NCBI GenBank assembly: GCA_014695255.1
Contig: JACJNX010000073.1
Coordinates: 24,733-88,732 of the forward strand
Length of the DNA: 64,000 bases
Source: Cyanobacteria bacterium FACHB-63
GTDB lineage: Bacteria > Cyanobacteriota > Cyanobacteriia > Leptolyngbyales > Leptolyngbyaceae
Direction: 5' to 3'
Positions 44,970 to 54,669 of this stretch are shown here, one piece after another (positions within the stretch are counted from its first letter, which is position 1; the number at the start of each line of letters is the position of its first letter). The position numbers were made by a program, and so were the translations under genes. The notes under the pieces are model-generated. The model worked only from the letters and a program-made list of their open reading frames with translations, did no database searches and was not told the origin of the DNA.

Positions 44970-46487
44970 TCACCTCATAATATGAACTTGAAGCAGCCCT
45001 ATTAAGGTTTCTTTTGCTCCGACATCATATAGATTGCGGAGATGATTCGTGACTGTCTCAACGAAACGCGAGGACTGTGGGAGATCGCCAAAAAGTTCAG
45101 ATAGCCTGAGGAGGCTACTGGGATCGGAACCATCTGCTTGGGCACGCTGAGTTAGGGCATCTGCCATTGGATCATCAATTGAAATTGGCTTCCTCTGGTC
45201 ATTCAGCCCATTTAAGTAGCGGAACCAAGCAGCGATCGTCAAACCTAAATACTCAATTGATCCACCCTGCTGTAGTTTCTGCCGCAGTGAACTGAGCACC
45301 CACTTAGGTAACTTAGCTGAACTATTGAGACACAAGCGTGGAAGCTGATCTCGGATTTTGGGATTTGCAAATCGCTCAATCAACGTCTTTTTATAGTTGT
45401 CCAAATCAATTCCAGGAACAGGCTGAAGGGTAGATGTTACTTCCTCCATCAACTGTTCGACTGCTTGTCGAATTAACCGATCAGCCATCGCTTCATGAAC
45501 ATAAGAGTAGCCCATCAGTGTACCTAGATAGCCAATGAGCAAGTGGCTAGCGTTGAGTAGGCGAATCTTCATCATCTCGTAAGGATGAACATTATTCGTA
45601 AATTGAACGCCCACTACTTCGAGTTCCGGTCTACCTGCACAAAATTTATCTTCGATCACCCACTGAAGAAATGGCTCAGCAACAACAGGCCACGCATCCT
45701 CAATCCTAAACTGCTGCCGAACCATTTCGATATCCGGTGGAGTGGTGGCGGGAGTAATGCGATCGACCATACAGTTTGGAAAGGCAACATGGTCAGCAAT
45801 CCAACGACCCAACTCTGGATCGCGCATTTCTGCGAAAGTCGTTAGCATTTTTTTGACAATATTGCCGTTCCCCTGCAAGTTATCACAAGATAGGACAGTA
45901 AAGGGCGCTAATCCCTGTTTACGACGCTGATCTAATGCAGCAGTCAGAAAGCCATATACACCGATAGATTCCTCTGGATGTTGTAAATCATGCTGAATCG
46001 TTGGGTGATCAACATCGAATTCACCGCTACCCTCGATATAGTAATAGCCTCCTTCTGTAATCGTGAGTGTAACAATGCGGCATTGGGGATGTGCTAATGC
46101 ATCAATCACAGCTTGCCGATTCTCTGGTGCGAATAGGTACTGTGTAATAGAACCAATGACTCTAGCATTATCGCTTTCGGGCGATCGCTCTACTAAGGTG
46201 TATAAGCAATCTTGTGACTTCAAAGCATCTCGCATCCGCTGATCGAATTCCAGCAAGCCAACTCCACAAATGCCCCAATCACTGTTGGGATGCTGGTGAA
46301 AGTAATCGTCAAGATAAAGCGCTTGATGGGCTCGATGAAATCCGCCTACACCAATGTGAACAATTCCATTCGTGATTTGATGGCGATCGTATTGGGGAAT
46401 GCGAACATCACTCGTTAAACGAGCAAGAGATGCTTCATTCAGCTTGATGGCTGATTCTGTTTTGATATTGTGATTCATGGGATTCAT
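44970..46487 (-). CDS. mannitol dehydrogenase family polyol dehydrogenase
   Basis: 505 residues, the usual length for long-chain mannitol 2-dehydrogenases. NAD-binding start GIVHIGVGGFHRAHQALYLD, then CRIVTLTITEGGYY, TVLSCDNLQGNGNIVKKMLT, and the catalytic segment NVHPYEMMKIRLLNASHLLI with the Lys, Asn and His of the family. It oxidises mannitol, arabitol or glucitol to fructose, xylulose or the matching ketose using NAD+; which polyol is preferred cannot be read. Last gene of the transport operon; it overlaps the ATPase gene by 53 bases. ATGs at 46487 and 46478 are both possible. Confidence 0.9.
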   Translation of the reverse strand: MNPMNHNIKTESAIKLNEASLARLTSDVRIPQYDRHQITNGIVHIGVGGFHRAHQALYLDDYFHQHPNSDWGICGVGLLEFDQRMRDALKSQDCLYTLVERSPESDNARVIGSITQYLFAPENRQAVIDALAHPQCRIVTLTITEGGYYYIEGSGEFDVDHPTIQHDLQHPEESIGVYGFLTAALDQRRKQGLAPFTVLSCDNLQGNGNIVKKMLTTFAEMRDPELGRWIADHVAFPNCMVDRITPATTPPDIEMVRQQFRIEDAWPVVAEPFLQWVIEDKFCAGRPELEVVGVQFTNNVHPYEMMKIRLLNASHLLIGYLGTLMGYSYVHEAMADRLIRQAVEQLMEEVTSTLQPVPGIDLDNYKKTLIERFANPKIRDQLPRLCLNSSAKLPKWVLSSLRQKLQQGGSIEYLGLTIAAWFRYLNGLNDQRKPISIDDPMADALTQRAQADGSDPSSLLRLSELFGDLPQSSRFVETVTNHLRNLYDVGAKETLIGLLQVHIMR

Positions 46488-47592
46488 CCATTGTTAAGTG
46501 GTGACGACGCGCTTTGGGAACAGATTCACCGTTTTGATTAAACAGATGGCAAAGATCACCATTCACATGGATAAATGCGCGATCGTGCATACGGCTGGGA
46601 TTGTCACCATCGGTTTGCACAACCAATGTGTCACCACCAGCAGCTCTGACGTAGAGAAATGTTTCTCCACCCAGTTGTTCCACCACAAGCACTTCACCTG
46701 TTAGGGTTGGATTATTGTGATCAAGTCTTAAGTGTTCTGGTCGAATTCCTAAGGTTGCTCTATCTCCAGTGGAGAGGCTTCCAGGTCTAACTGAAATTGT
46801 CACGCGAGCATCACCTGGAAGTTGAACTGTTGTACCGGAGTCATTGACGGCTGATACCGTGACTGGGAGAAAGTTCATTTTGGGTGAACCGATGAATCCA
46901 GCCACGAATAGATTTCGGGGATGGTGATATAGTTCCAGCGGCGACCCTACCTGTTCCACAATGCCGCCCTGCAATACAACAATCTTATCGGCAAGCGTCA
47001 TCGCTTCTACCTGATCGTGCGTCACATAAATCATCGTGGATTGCAGGCTATCGTGTAGGCTCGCTAGTTCTAGCCGCATCTGCACTCGCAAAGCTGCGTC
47101 TAAGTTTGACAAGGGTTCGTCAAACAAAAACACCTTCGGATTCCGAACGAGTGCTCGACCGATCGCGACCCGCTGACGTTGACCACCCGATAGCTCTTTC
47201 GGTTTCCGGTTTAAGAGGGGTTCTAATTGAAGAATACGAGCAACATCCCGTGCCCGTTCCAGTCGTCGCGCTTTTGGCATACCCGAGAGCCGTAGACTGA
47301 ATGCCATATTTTCTGCCACTGTCATGTGGGGATAGAGCGCATAGGTTTGGAACACCATTGCTAATCCCCGTTTGGCTGGTGGCACATCATTCACCCGTTC
47401 TCCATCAATCAGCAGATCACCAGAGGAAATGTCCTCTAGTCCAGCAATCATGCGAAGTAGTGTTGATTTTCCACAACCAGATGGACCAACAAACACTACA
47501 AACTCACGATCGTTAATGTCCAGATCAACGCCTTTGATGATTTCAACGTCAGTGTACCGTTTATGGATATTTCTTAAAGTAACTGTAGACAT
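46435..47592 (-). CDS. ABC transporter ATP-binding protein (MalK/UgpC/MtlK type)
   Basis: 385 residues. Walker A GPSGCGKST at 36-44, signature LSGGQRQRVAIGRALVRNPK, Walker B VFLFDEPLSNLDA, switch His in YVTHDQVEAM. The C-terminal TOBE domains (about 235-360) are those of the CUT1 sugar/polyol ATPases. It energises the two permeases upstream. The C-terminal 25 residues (ARRHHLTMDESHESQYQNRI) extend beyond the normal end, because the gene runs into the dehydrogenase gene in another frame. Confidence 0.95.
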   Translation of the reverse strand: MSTVTLRNIHKRYTDVEIIKGVDLDINDREFVVFVGPSGCGKSTLLRMIAGLEDISSGDLLIDGERVNDVPPAKRGLAMVFQTYALYPHMTVAENMAFSLRLSGMPKARRLERARDVARILQLEPLLNRKPKELSGGQRQRVAIGRALVRNPKVFLFDEPLSNLDAALRVQMRLELASLHDSLQSTMIYVTHDQVEAMTLADKIVVLQGGIVEQVGSPLELYHHPRNLFVAGFIGSPKMNFLPVTVSAVNDSGTTVQLPGDARVTISVRPGSLSTGDRATLGIRPEHLRLDHNNPTLTGEVLVVEQLGGETFLYVRAAGGDTLVVQTDGDNPSRMHDRAFIHVNGDLCHLFNQNGESVPKARRHHLTMDESHESQYQNRISHQAE

Positions 47593-47628
47593 GAACTGCT
47601 CCTATCAATGATTAAAAACAAGCAGATG

Positions 47629-48450
47629 CTATTTCACAGCACCAAAGGTAAGACCTCGAACTAACTGTCGTTGGCTCAACCAACCAAAGATGAGAATGGG
47701 AGCGATCGCTAACGTTGATGCAGCAGAAAGTTTTGCCCAGAACAATCCCTGCGGACTAGAGAATGAAGCAATAAACGCAGTGAGTGGAGCTGCATCAGAT
47801 GTAGTCAGATTCAAACTCCAGAAGGCTTCGTTCCAGGACAGAATAATGGACAGCAGCGCAGTAGAGGCAATTCCCGGCAGTGCTAATGGGAGTAACACGT
47901 GGCGAAGCTCTTGTTGAGTGCTGGCACCATCCATGCGATCTGCTTCTAGAATCTCTTTTGGCACATCTTTGAAGAAGCTATAGATCATCCAGACGACGAT
48001 CGGTAGATTGGTCAGCGTGTAAATGATAATCAAAGCAAGGCGAGTATCTAGCAGCCCAGCATTCCGGCACAGGATATAGATAGGAACTAGGACACCAACA
48101 GACGGTAGCATTTTGGTGGACAACATCCAGGTTAAGATTCCCTTAGTGCGCTTGGTTGGGAAGAATGCCATCGCATAGGCAGCAGGAATAGCCAGCAGCA
48201 GTGCAAGAATCGTTGATCCGAGCGAAACCGCTATACTGTTAAACGCATAATTGAAATAACTCGCTCGATCCTGGATTGTTACATAATTTTCCATTGTCGG
48301 ATGGAAGAACAACTGAGGTGGAGTAGCAACCGCAGCAACTTCAGTTTTGAAGCTGGTGATAAACATCCAGAAGATTGGAAAAAATAGGAGTAAAGCAGCT
48401 AACCAGCCAAGCACTGCCCACAGCCATTTACGAGAATTTTTACGTGCCAT
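47629..48450 (-). CDS. ABC sugar/polyol permease, MalG type
   Basis: 273 residues, six membrane helices. The binding-protein-dependent permease loop (EAA motif) is EILEADRMDGASTQQELRHV then LLPLALPGIAST. The N-terminus LAALLLFFPIFWMFITSFKT and the periplasmic insertion ATPPQLFFHPTMENY are typical of MalG/MtlG-class CUT1 proteins. It forms the channel with the next permease. Confidence 0.93.
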   Translation of the reverse strand: MARKNSRKWLWAVLGWLAALLLFFPIFWMFITSFKTEVAAVATPPQLFFHPTMENYVTIQDRASYFNYAFNSIAVSLGSTILALLLAIPAAYAMAFFPTKRTKGILTWMLSTKMLPSVGVLVPIYILCRNAGLLDTRLALIIIYTLTNLPIVVWMIYSFFKDVPKEILEADRMDGASTQQELRHVLLPLALPGIASTALLSIILSWNEAFWSLNLTTSDAAPLTAFIASFSSPQGLFWAKLSAASTLAIAPILIFGWLSQRQLVRGLTFGAVK

Positions 48451-48464
48451 TTTAAGTGCCCCAA

Positions 48465-49382
48465 CTAGGTATCCAAATTACGAGCAACACTTCGCAACAA
48501 GAAGATTGCCACGATATTTGCCAAAATTACGGCAATCAAACCACCCGCTGAAGCACCCCCCACATCAAATTCCAGGAGTGCTTTCAGGAAGATGTAATAA
48601 GCCAGGTTAGTTGTTGCTAGACCAGGACCACCACCCGTCGTTACAAAGATTTCGGCAAAGATAGTAAGGAAGAAAATCGTCTCAATCATTGCAACTACGG
48701 AAATCGCACGACTTAGGTGTGGCAACATTACAAACCGAAACAGGGAGATCGCATTTGCGCCATCCATCCGAGCAGCTTCTAACTGCTCATGATCAAGCGA
48801 CTGAATTGCTGTCAATAAGATCAGCAACGCAAAAGGTAGCCACTCCCACGACACAATGATGATGATTGCTAGCAACGGGAAATTGGCAAACCAATCGATC
48901 GCCCCTAATCCCAAACCTCTTGTAATCTGAGCAAACAGCCCATTGACTGGGTGCATCAGCATGTTCTTCCAAACCAATGCACTGACTGTGGGCATGACAA
49001 AGAAGGGAGAGATAGCGAGTACCCGCGCAATTCCCTGACCAGGAAAGTCTTGGTCAAACAGGACGGCGAGTAATGTACCGAGACCGATCGTAATCGCCAA
49101 AACTGCAACGACGAGAACGATCGTAGTACCAATCGAAATCCAGAAGCCCGCATCACTTAGGATAAATGTGAAATTCTCAATTCCAATGAATTTCTGTGCA
49201 TCGGGATTCAACAAGTTATACCGCTGAAAGGAAAACCAGATGGTCATCACCAGCGGCACAATCATCCAGAGCAGTAGAGCAATGACGGAAGGCGCAACTA
49301 GCGGCAAGGTTGATGCCTGACGACGAGTTTGTCGCCTAGGCGGTCGTGTTTCGGGATGACGTTCTACAACTATTGAAGACAT
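48465..49382 (-). CDS. ABC sugar/polyol permease, MalF type
   Basis: 305 residues. Cytoplasmic basic N-terminus (PRRQTRRQAS), then six helices: VAPSVIALLLWMIVPLVMTI, FSFQRYNLLNPDAQKFIGIE. The EAA loop is HEQLEAARMDGANAISLFRF then VMLPHLSRAISV. First helix pattern and length match MtlF/UgpA-class permeases. Separated by 14 bases from the MalG-type gene. Confidence 0.93.
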   Translation of the reverse strand: MSSIVVERHPETRPPRRQTRRQASTLPLVAPSVIALLLWMIVPLVMTIWFSFQRYNLLNPDAQKFIGIENFTFILSDAGFWISIGTTIVLVVAVLAITIGLGTLLAVLFDQDFPGQGIARVLAISPFFVMPTVSALVWKNMLMHPVNGLFAQITRGLGLGAIDWFANFPLLAIIIIVSWEWLPFALLILLTAIQSLDHEQLEAARMDGANAISLFRFVMLPHLSRAISVVAMIETIFFLTIFAEIFVTTGGGPGLATTNLAYYIFLKALLEFDVGGASAGGLIAVILANIVAIFLLRSVARNLDT

Positions 49383-49487
49383 AGTTTTAAAGATCGCAAA
49401 TTAGTTGTCTTTGAACCACGTTGATAAGAAAGTAGGAACAGATTTTTTAGCCATTAGTAATCTTGAAAACTGCTGTTAAATCTGCCT

Positions 49488-50834
49488 CTACTGGATATAG
49501 CCTGTATGTCTCATGAAGCGCTCCGTTGTGCTTTGGGATTGTTGCAATGCTTGATCAACAGAGGTACTACCGGTCAGTGCAGCAGCGATCGTTTGCCCAG
49601 TCGATGATCCAATCGCCTGGAATTCTGGAATATCTACATACTGAATGCCTTTATAGGGCGTTGGTTGAGCAGCCGGGCGAGTAACATCAGCAGATTGGAT
49701 AGAACGCAGCACGATCGAAGCAAAAGGAGCGGCTTTTTGATAGTTAGGATTCTGATAGGTGGAAGTGCGAGTACCCGGTGGTACGGCAACCCAACCATTT
49801 TGTTCAGCAACCAGTTGGATATACTCCTTCGAGGTTGCCCAAGCAATAAACCGTTCCGCTGCTTCTGGTGCCTTCGAGGTTTTAGGAACTGCTAAAGCCC
49901 ATGCCCAGAGCCAATTTGAACCATTGGGATATTTCTCGATCGGCGCACGAGCAAAGCCTAGCTTGTCATACACCTTGGACTCTTTCGGGTTCGAGAGTAG
50001 TCCCGCCGCAACGGTTGCATCAACCCACATTCCGCACTTGCCTGTTGAGAACAAGGCTAAATTTTCATTGAATCCATTAGAACTTGCTCCAGGTGGACCA
50101 TAGTTCTGCATTAGATCTACGTAGTAGTTGATCGCTTCTTTCCAAGCGGGTGTGTTAATCGTCGGATTCCATTTCGTGTCAAACCATTGACCTCCATAGG
50201 TATTCACGAGCGTTGAAATGAACCCCATATTTTCACCCCAACCCGGTTTACCCCGTAAGCACACGCCATAAACTCCATTTTTGGGATCATGGATTTTACT
50301 TGCCCACTCTTTAATTTGAGGATAGGTGGGCTGTTCAGGAACCGTAATTCCTGCTTTTTGAAATAAATCCTTGCGGTAATAAAGCATCGAACTTTCGCCA
50401 TAGAACGGCACAGCATAGAGTTTGCCGTCATTAGAAAGTCCTTCTCGAATCGGTTTCAACAGGTCGTTTACATCATAGCTAGCAGGCAGATTTAATGGTC
50501 TTAGCCAATCACGTCTTGCCCAGATCGGTGTCTCATAAGAACCGATCGTCAAAACATCAAATTGCCCACCTTGGCTAGCAACATCAGTCGTGACCCGCTG
50601 GCGCAATACATTTTCTTCCAACACTACCCATCTTAGTTGAATATCGGGGTTAGCCTTCTCAAACTGACTGGAAAGCCCCTGCATGATCACCATATCGCCG
50701 TTATTGACGGTGGCGATCGTGAGTCTTGTTTTTTCTGCCGCTTGCGAACCTGACGAACAAGCATGTAACAGTTGTGTCAACATCATGCCAATCAGGAACA
50801 CAACGATGATCTTGGCGAAGCGAGGTGTGCGCAT
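49488..50834 (-). CDS. ABC polyol/sugar substrate-binding lipoprotein
   Basis: 448 residues. Lipoprotein signal MRTPRFAKIIVVFLIGMMLT then QLLHAC with the lipidated Cys. Type 1 extracellular solute-binding domain: FEKANPDIQLRWVVLEEN, DVLTIGSYETPIWARRDWLR, LYAVPFYGESSMLYYRKDLF, GWGENMGFISTLVNTYGGQW, KCGMWVDATVAAGLL. The sorbitol/mannitol-binding MtlE/SmoE group shares the 'FYGESSMLYYRKDLF' stretch and the GENM motif, supporting a polyol ligand. First gene of the operon. Confidence 0.92.
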   Translation of the reverse strand: MRTPRFAKIIVVFLIGMMLTQLLHACSSGSQAAEKTRLTIATVNNGDMVIMQGLSSQFEKANPDIQLRWVVLEENVLRQRVTTDVASQGGQFDVLTIGSYETPIWARRDWLRPLNLPASYDVNDLLKPIREGLSNDGKLYAVPFYGESSMLYYRKDLFQKAGITVPEQPTYPQIKEWASKIHDPKNGVYGVCLRGKPGWGENMGFISTLVNTYGGQWFDTKWNPTINTPAWKEAINYYVDLMQNYGPPGASSNGFNENLALFSTGKCGMWVDATVAAGLLSNPKESKVYDKLGFARAPIEKYPNGSNWLWAWALAVPKTSKAPEAAERFIAWATSKEYIQLVAEQNGWVAVPPGTRTSTYQNPNYQKAAPFASIVLRSIQSADVTRPAAQPTPYKGIQYVDIPEFQAIGSSTGQTIAAALTGSTSVDQALQQSQSTTERFMRHTGYIQ

Positions 50835-50885
50835 CGCTAGCTCCTTATATTAAAGATCGAGCAAGTAATATTGATTTTCTGCTCC

Positions 50886-50901
50886 GCTTTTGGGCAAAAG
50901 C
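50886..50901. promoter_or_regulatory. palindrome between the divergent polyol genes, candidate operator
   Basis: GCTTTTG-GG-CAAAAGC, 7-bp perfect arms, placed 52 bases before the binding-protein gene and about 90 before the SDR gene. The octamer AAGCTCAA follows it (50899-50906) and recurs at 51964-51971 upstream of the sorC-type regulator gene. It is a reasonable binding-site candidate for that regulator, not more. Confidence 0.35.
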
Positions 50902-50991
50902 TCAATAATAGAAATCATACTGACCTCAGTTCTAAAACTAAATCGTTCATTGATATTTGAAACAATTCTTGATTAACAAGGAGATAAGACC

Positions 50992-51819
50992 ATGACCGCA
51001 AGTGCAACTTATTCGTTTGAGGGAAAAACTATCTTAATTACAGGCGGTGCTGGAGATATTGGAAAAGCAACGGCACAACGTTTTGCAGTCAATGGTGCTG
51101 GAGTGGTTTTGCTGGATTTGAATGAAACCAAAATGGCAGAGGTGGTGCAGGAATTAAAGGAGTACAACGTCCCCCTTGGTGCATTTCACTGTGATGTGAC
51201 GCTTGCAGACAGCGTGGCAAAAGCGTTTTCTAGTGCTGTAGCGCAGGTTGGACAGATTGACTACGTCTTCAATAATGCTGGCTATCAAGGAGCATTTGCC
51301 AAAACTGATGGCTATCCAGAGGATGATTTTCAAAAGGTTATTGATATCAATGTAGTTGGCGTTTTTCACGTTCTAAAAGCTGCCGCTCAGCATCTCCGTG
51401 ATTCAGGGGGCGGCGCGGGCACGTACCCGTGTAGCAGAGCTATCGTCAATATGGCGAGCCATGCGGGAGTTGATGGACCTCCGAACATGCTGGCCTATGG
51501 AGCTTCCAAGTTTGCAGTGATTGGCATGACTCAAACCGCTGCAAAGGATTTAGCACCTTACGGAATTCGAGTAAATTCGCTCTCTCCGTCACTAATTGGC
51601 CCCGGCGTAATGTGGACACGGCAAACTGAATTGCAGGCAGCAGTGGGTTCTCAATATTTTGATCCGGATCCCAGAGTTGTAGAACAACAAATGATCAACT
51701 CAGTGCCAATGCGCCGTCTAGGCAGTTTAGAAGAGGTGGCCAATGGGGTTGCTTTTCTCATGAGTGATGAAGCGAGCTACATTACAGGATTTAATCTGGA
51801 CATTACGGGAGGTCAATAG
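50992..51819 (+). CDS. short-chain dehydrogenase/reductase (polyol dehydrogenase candidate)
   Basis: 275 residues, classical SDR. NAD-binding TGGAGDIGKATAQRFAVNGA, NNAGYQGAF, catalytic Ser in NMASHAGVDGPP (Ser of NMAS), Y-x-x-x-K in AYGASKFAV, and the C-terminal GFNLDITGG. An Asp after strand 2 (VVLLDLNETK) indicates NAD+ preference. Located divergently from the transporter and upstream of the regulator, it is likely a second sugar-alcohol dehydrogenase. AAGGAGAT precedes the ATG. Confidence 0.93.
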   Translation: MTASATYSFEGKTILITGGAGDIGKATAQRFAVNGAGVVLLDLNETKMAEVVQELKEYNVPLGAFHCDVTLADSVAKAFSSAVAQVGQIDYVFNNAGYQGAFAKTDGYPEDDFQKVIDINVVGVFHVLKAAAQHLRDSGGGAGTYPCSRAIVNMASHAGVDGPPNMLAYGASKFAVIGMTQTAAKDLAPYGIRVNSLSPSLIGPGVMWTRQTELQAAVGSQYFDPDPRVVEQQMINSVPMRRLGSLEEVANGVAFLMSDEASYITGFNLDITGGQ

Positions 51820-52011
51820 CGATCGCAGGATTTTGAGTAGACACTGTGTGATCGCAAATTTCTTTTCCTGCTTCTCGAAGAAGGGTTGCTTTAGTAGATT
51901 TCTTTGAGAGAAATGTGATAAATCTAACAAAGCAGTTTGAGCAAATGCTTTAGCTCTGGACATAAGCTCAAAATGCTCTTTAGGCAGATGCTTTTTTCTG
52001 GATGATGAGAT

Positions 52012-52974
52012 ATGAAAGAACCTTTTCTTGAGCGACGCGATCGAAAACTAGATCTTGCAGCTCATGCAGCCTGGCTCTATTACATTGGTGGCAATACTCA
52101 AGAAGAAGTTGCCAATAAGCTCAATGTCTCCCGTCAGGCTGCTCAACGTCTAGTCGCGTTGGCTGTTAGCGAAAAACTGATCAAGTTTCGCCTTGACCAT
52201 CCTTTAAGGGAGTGCATAGAGTTGGCTGAATCATTACGGGACAAATTCCAATTGTCCTTGTGTGAAGTAGTACCCAGTGATATCAGCAAAATTGATGACC
52301 TTATTGGGATTGGGGTATGTGCTGCTAATTACCTAGAGACTTATTTGCTCGCAAAAGCTCCAACCATTCTGGCATTTTCTTCTGGGCGGACATTGCGTGC
52401 AATGGTGGAACAGATTCCAGCAATGGATCAACCCCAACACAAAATCATCTCCATCATTGGCAACCTATCTCACTATGGACGTGCTGGTCGTTATGAGGTT
52501 GTAATGCATCTAGCCGATCGCGTCGGTTCTCAAGCCTATCCTGTTCCCACTCCGGTTGTTGCTACCAGCATTGAAGAACGGCAGCTATTACAGACACAGC
52601 GATCATTTATTACCGTAAAGACCTTAACAGAGCAAGCTAAAGCAACATTTGTTGGGATTAGCCATGTTGCCTGGAATGCCCCACTCCATCAAGACGGCTT
52701 TATTAACGATGAAGAAGTTGCTAAATTGATTGAGCTGGGAGCAGTTGGAGAGATTGCAGGCTGGGCATATAACCGCGACGGAGTTTTATTACAAGAAGGA
52801 ATCAATAGTCGAGTAGCCAGCGTTCCCTTGCAACAACCAGCCCAGCGTCTAGTCATTGGTGTAGCAGGTAGTGAAAAAAAGGCAGAAGCCATTCTAGCCG
52901 CCATGCGTGGCAAGCTCATTACAGGGTTGGTCACTGACAAAGCGGTTGCTGAAGCCATTCTTGCCAAAGTGTAA
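52012..52974 (+). CDS. SorC/DeoR family sugar-responsive transcriptional regulator
   Basis: 320 residues. N-terminal helix-turn-helix: LAAHAAWLYYIGGNTQEEVA then NKLNVSRQAAQRLVALAV. The C-terminal sugar-phosphate-binding domain is of the SorC family: LGIG-like LIGIGVCAANYLETYL, ILAFSSGRTLRAMVEQIP, GAVGEIAGWAYNRDGVLL, RLVIGVAGSEKKAEAILAAM then RGKLITGLVTDKAVAEAIL. It should control the transporter and catabolic genes around it, probably sensing a phosphorylated ketose such as xylulose-5-phosphate. No other regulator lies nearby. Confidence 0.92.
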   Translation: MKEPFLERRDRKLDLAAHAAWLYYIGGNTQEEVANKLNVSRQAAQRLVALAVSEKLIKFRLDHPLRECIELAESLRDKFQLSLCEVVPSDISKIDDLIGIGVCAANYLETYLLAKAPTILAFSSGRTLRAMVEQIPAMDQPQHKIISIIGNLSHYGRAGRYEVVMHLADRVGSQAYPVPTPVVATSIEERQLLQTQRSFITVKTLTEQAKATFVGISHVAWNAPLHQDGFINDEEVAKLIELGAVGEIAGWAYNRDGVLLQEGINSRVASVPLQQPAQRLVIGVAGSEKKAEAILAAMRGKLITGLVTDKAVAEAILAKV

Positions 52975-53111
52975 GTGCAGTAGAGCATAACTCAAGAATT
53001 TATCAAAAACGACTGTGTGAATTGAAACCTCATACAGTCGTCCTTGATGGATCTTAAGGCTGGGATGATAGGCTATTCATCAATGTTCCAAAGACTTGCC
53101 CGTGTTAGGGG

Positions 53112-53165
53112 TGCAGCAGTAACAAATCAGGCATTTGAAAAGGTGATTGATTTGTTACTGCTGCA
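53112..53165. terminator. perfect 18-bp inverted repeat, probable bidirectional terminator
   Basis: TGCAGCAGTAACAAATCA (53112-53129) and TGATTTGTTACTGCTGCA (53148-53165) are exact reverse complements, with an 18-base loop. It lies between the convergent regulator and xylB genes, the expected place for a shared terminator. No T run follows. A second, shorter hairpin (GACTGTGTGA with TCATACAGTC, near 53010-53040) precedes it. Confidence 0.7.
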
Positions 53166-53202
53166 TCAATAATGTGAATTGCCGTTGATTGTACCGGACT
53201 GT

Positions 53203-54669
53203 TCAACGCACTGCTTTCAGGGCTTCATATAATTGCTGATATTTTTGAAATGCAGACTCATATATTAGATTTTTCTGTGGCTGTACAACGTCTTCAGCTT
53301 GGGGAAGAATCTTGAATGCAGCTTCTAAATTGGAATACGCCCCAACTCCTACCATTGCTAGAATTGCAGCTCCATAAGCAGCACCTTCTTCAGCCTTGGG
53401 CGCAATCAATTCTGTTTGCAACACATCTGCCAAGATCTTCAACCAAACGCTCGATCGTGCCCCTCCTCCCGTTGCCAAGAGTTGCTTCATGGGAGTTATT
53501 TCGTGAATCCTGTCCAAGGCTTCTCGTAGACTGAATGCAACACCTTCCAGTACAGCCCGGATGAGATCAGCTTGCGAATGTGCTAAGGCTAGATTTACCC
53601 AGGCACCGCGAGTCTCTGGATCAAGGTGAGGGCTGCGTTCTCCCGCAAGGTGAGGCAGAAATAAAACACCACGAGCACCGGGCTGTGAACTCTCCGCCAA
53701 CTGCATCAGATCCGTGAAGGCAATCTGGGGAGCGATCGTGTCTCGATACCAGCGCAACGAGCCACCTGCCGCTAGCGTCACACCTAACAAGTGATAGCCG
53801 CCATCAGCATGACAAAACAAATGCACTCGCCCCTCTAGATCAGGGATGGGACGCTCCAGAGGAGCAAAAATCACGCCCGACGTACCGATGCTCAGACTAC
53901 CTCGATTCAGATTATTGGCTGAAATTCCCAACCCAATTGCGGCTGCTGCATTATCACCCCCTCCAGCAACGATTGGTAATCCGTCTGGTAGCCCCACGCG
54001 TGTTGCGATCGCTGGTTTCAAGCGTCCAGCAATTGCGGTGGACTCCACTACAGCTGGAAACCATGCTGGATTAATCTCAAGCGCATTCAGAATATCGATG
54101 TCCCACTGTCGATTCGCTAAGTTCAAACAGCCTGTTCCTGAAGCATCGGAGGGTTCTGTAACGGCTGATCCAGTCAATACATAGCCCAAATAATCCTTAG
54201 GCAGCAAGATTTGCTGAACTTGGGCATAGGCTTGTGGCTCTTGCGTTCGCAACCAGATGAGCTTTGGAAGCTGAAATCCTGTGATCGCAGGATTGCCAGT
54301 TCGTTGAATTAATTCTTGGCGAGAAATTTTGGCTTCGATCGCCTCCACCGCCTTTCCAGTTCGTTGGTCATTCCATAAAATCGCGGGTCTGATCACATAA
54401 CCTTCTGCATCGAGCGGAACCATACCGTGCATTTGTCCCGATAAACCGAGGGCGATTGCACAGTTTTCACCAAGCTGTTGAGCAATGTCTGATAAAGCCT
54501 CCAGGCTAGCTTCTACCCAATCTGCCGGATTTTGCTCCGTCCAACCAGGTTGTGGCGTGAACAGGGGATAACTTTTTGTTGTCTGAGCAATGAGTTGCCC
54601 ATGCAGATCAACCGCGATCGCTCGCACCCCTCCTGTCCCCAGATCTAGACCTATTACTACGTCAGCCAA
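53203..54669 (-). CDS. xylB: xylulokinase
   Basis: 488 residues, FGGY kinase. [20 protein letters not shown] then [26 protein letters not shown] is the signature start; [60 protein letters not shown] and [20 protein letters not shown] follow. It phosphorylates D-xylulose, the product expected from arabitol or xylitol oxidation, linking the locus to the pentose phosphate pathway. The TTG start overlaps the end of the NDH-2 gene by 8 bases, so the two are co-transcribed and probably translationally coupled. Confidence 0.93.
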   Translation of the reverse strand: MADVVIGLDLGTGGVRAIAVDLHGQLIAQTTKSYPLFTPQPGWTEQNPADWVEASLEALSDIAQQLGENCAIALGLSGQMHGMVPLDAEGYVIRPAILWNDQRTGKAVEAIEAKISRQELIQRTGNPAITGFQLPKLIWLRTQEPQAYAQVQQILLPKDYLGYVLTGSAVTEPSDASGTGCLNLANRQWDIDILNALEINPAWFPAVVESTAIAGRLKPAIATRVGLPDGLPIVAGGGDNAAAAIGLGISANNLNRGSLSIGTSGVIFAPLERPIPDLEGRVHLFCHADGGYHLLGVTLAAGGSLRWYRDTIAPQIAFTDLMQLAESSQPGARGVLFLPHLAGERSPHLDPETRGAWVNLALAHSQADLIRAVLEGVAFSLREALDRIHEITPMKQLLATGGGARSSVWLKILADVLQTELIAPKAEEGAAYGAAILAMVGVGAYSNLEAAFKILPQAEDVVQPQKNLIYESAFQKYQQLYEALKAVR

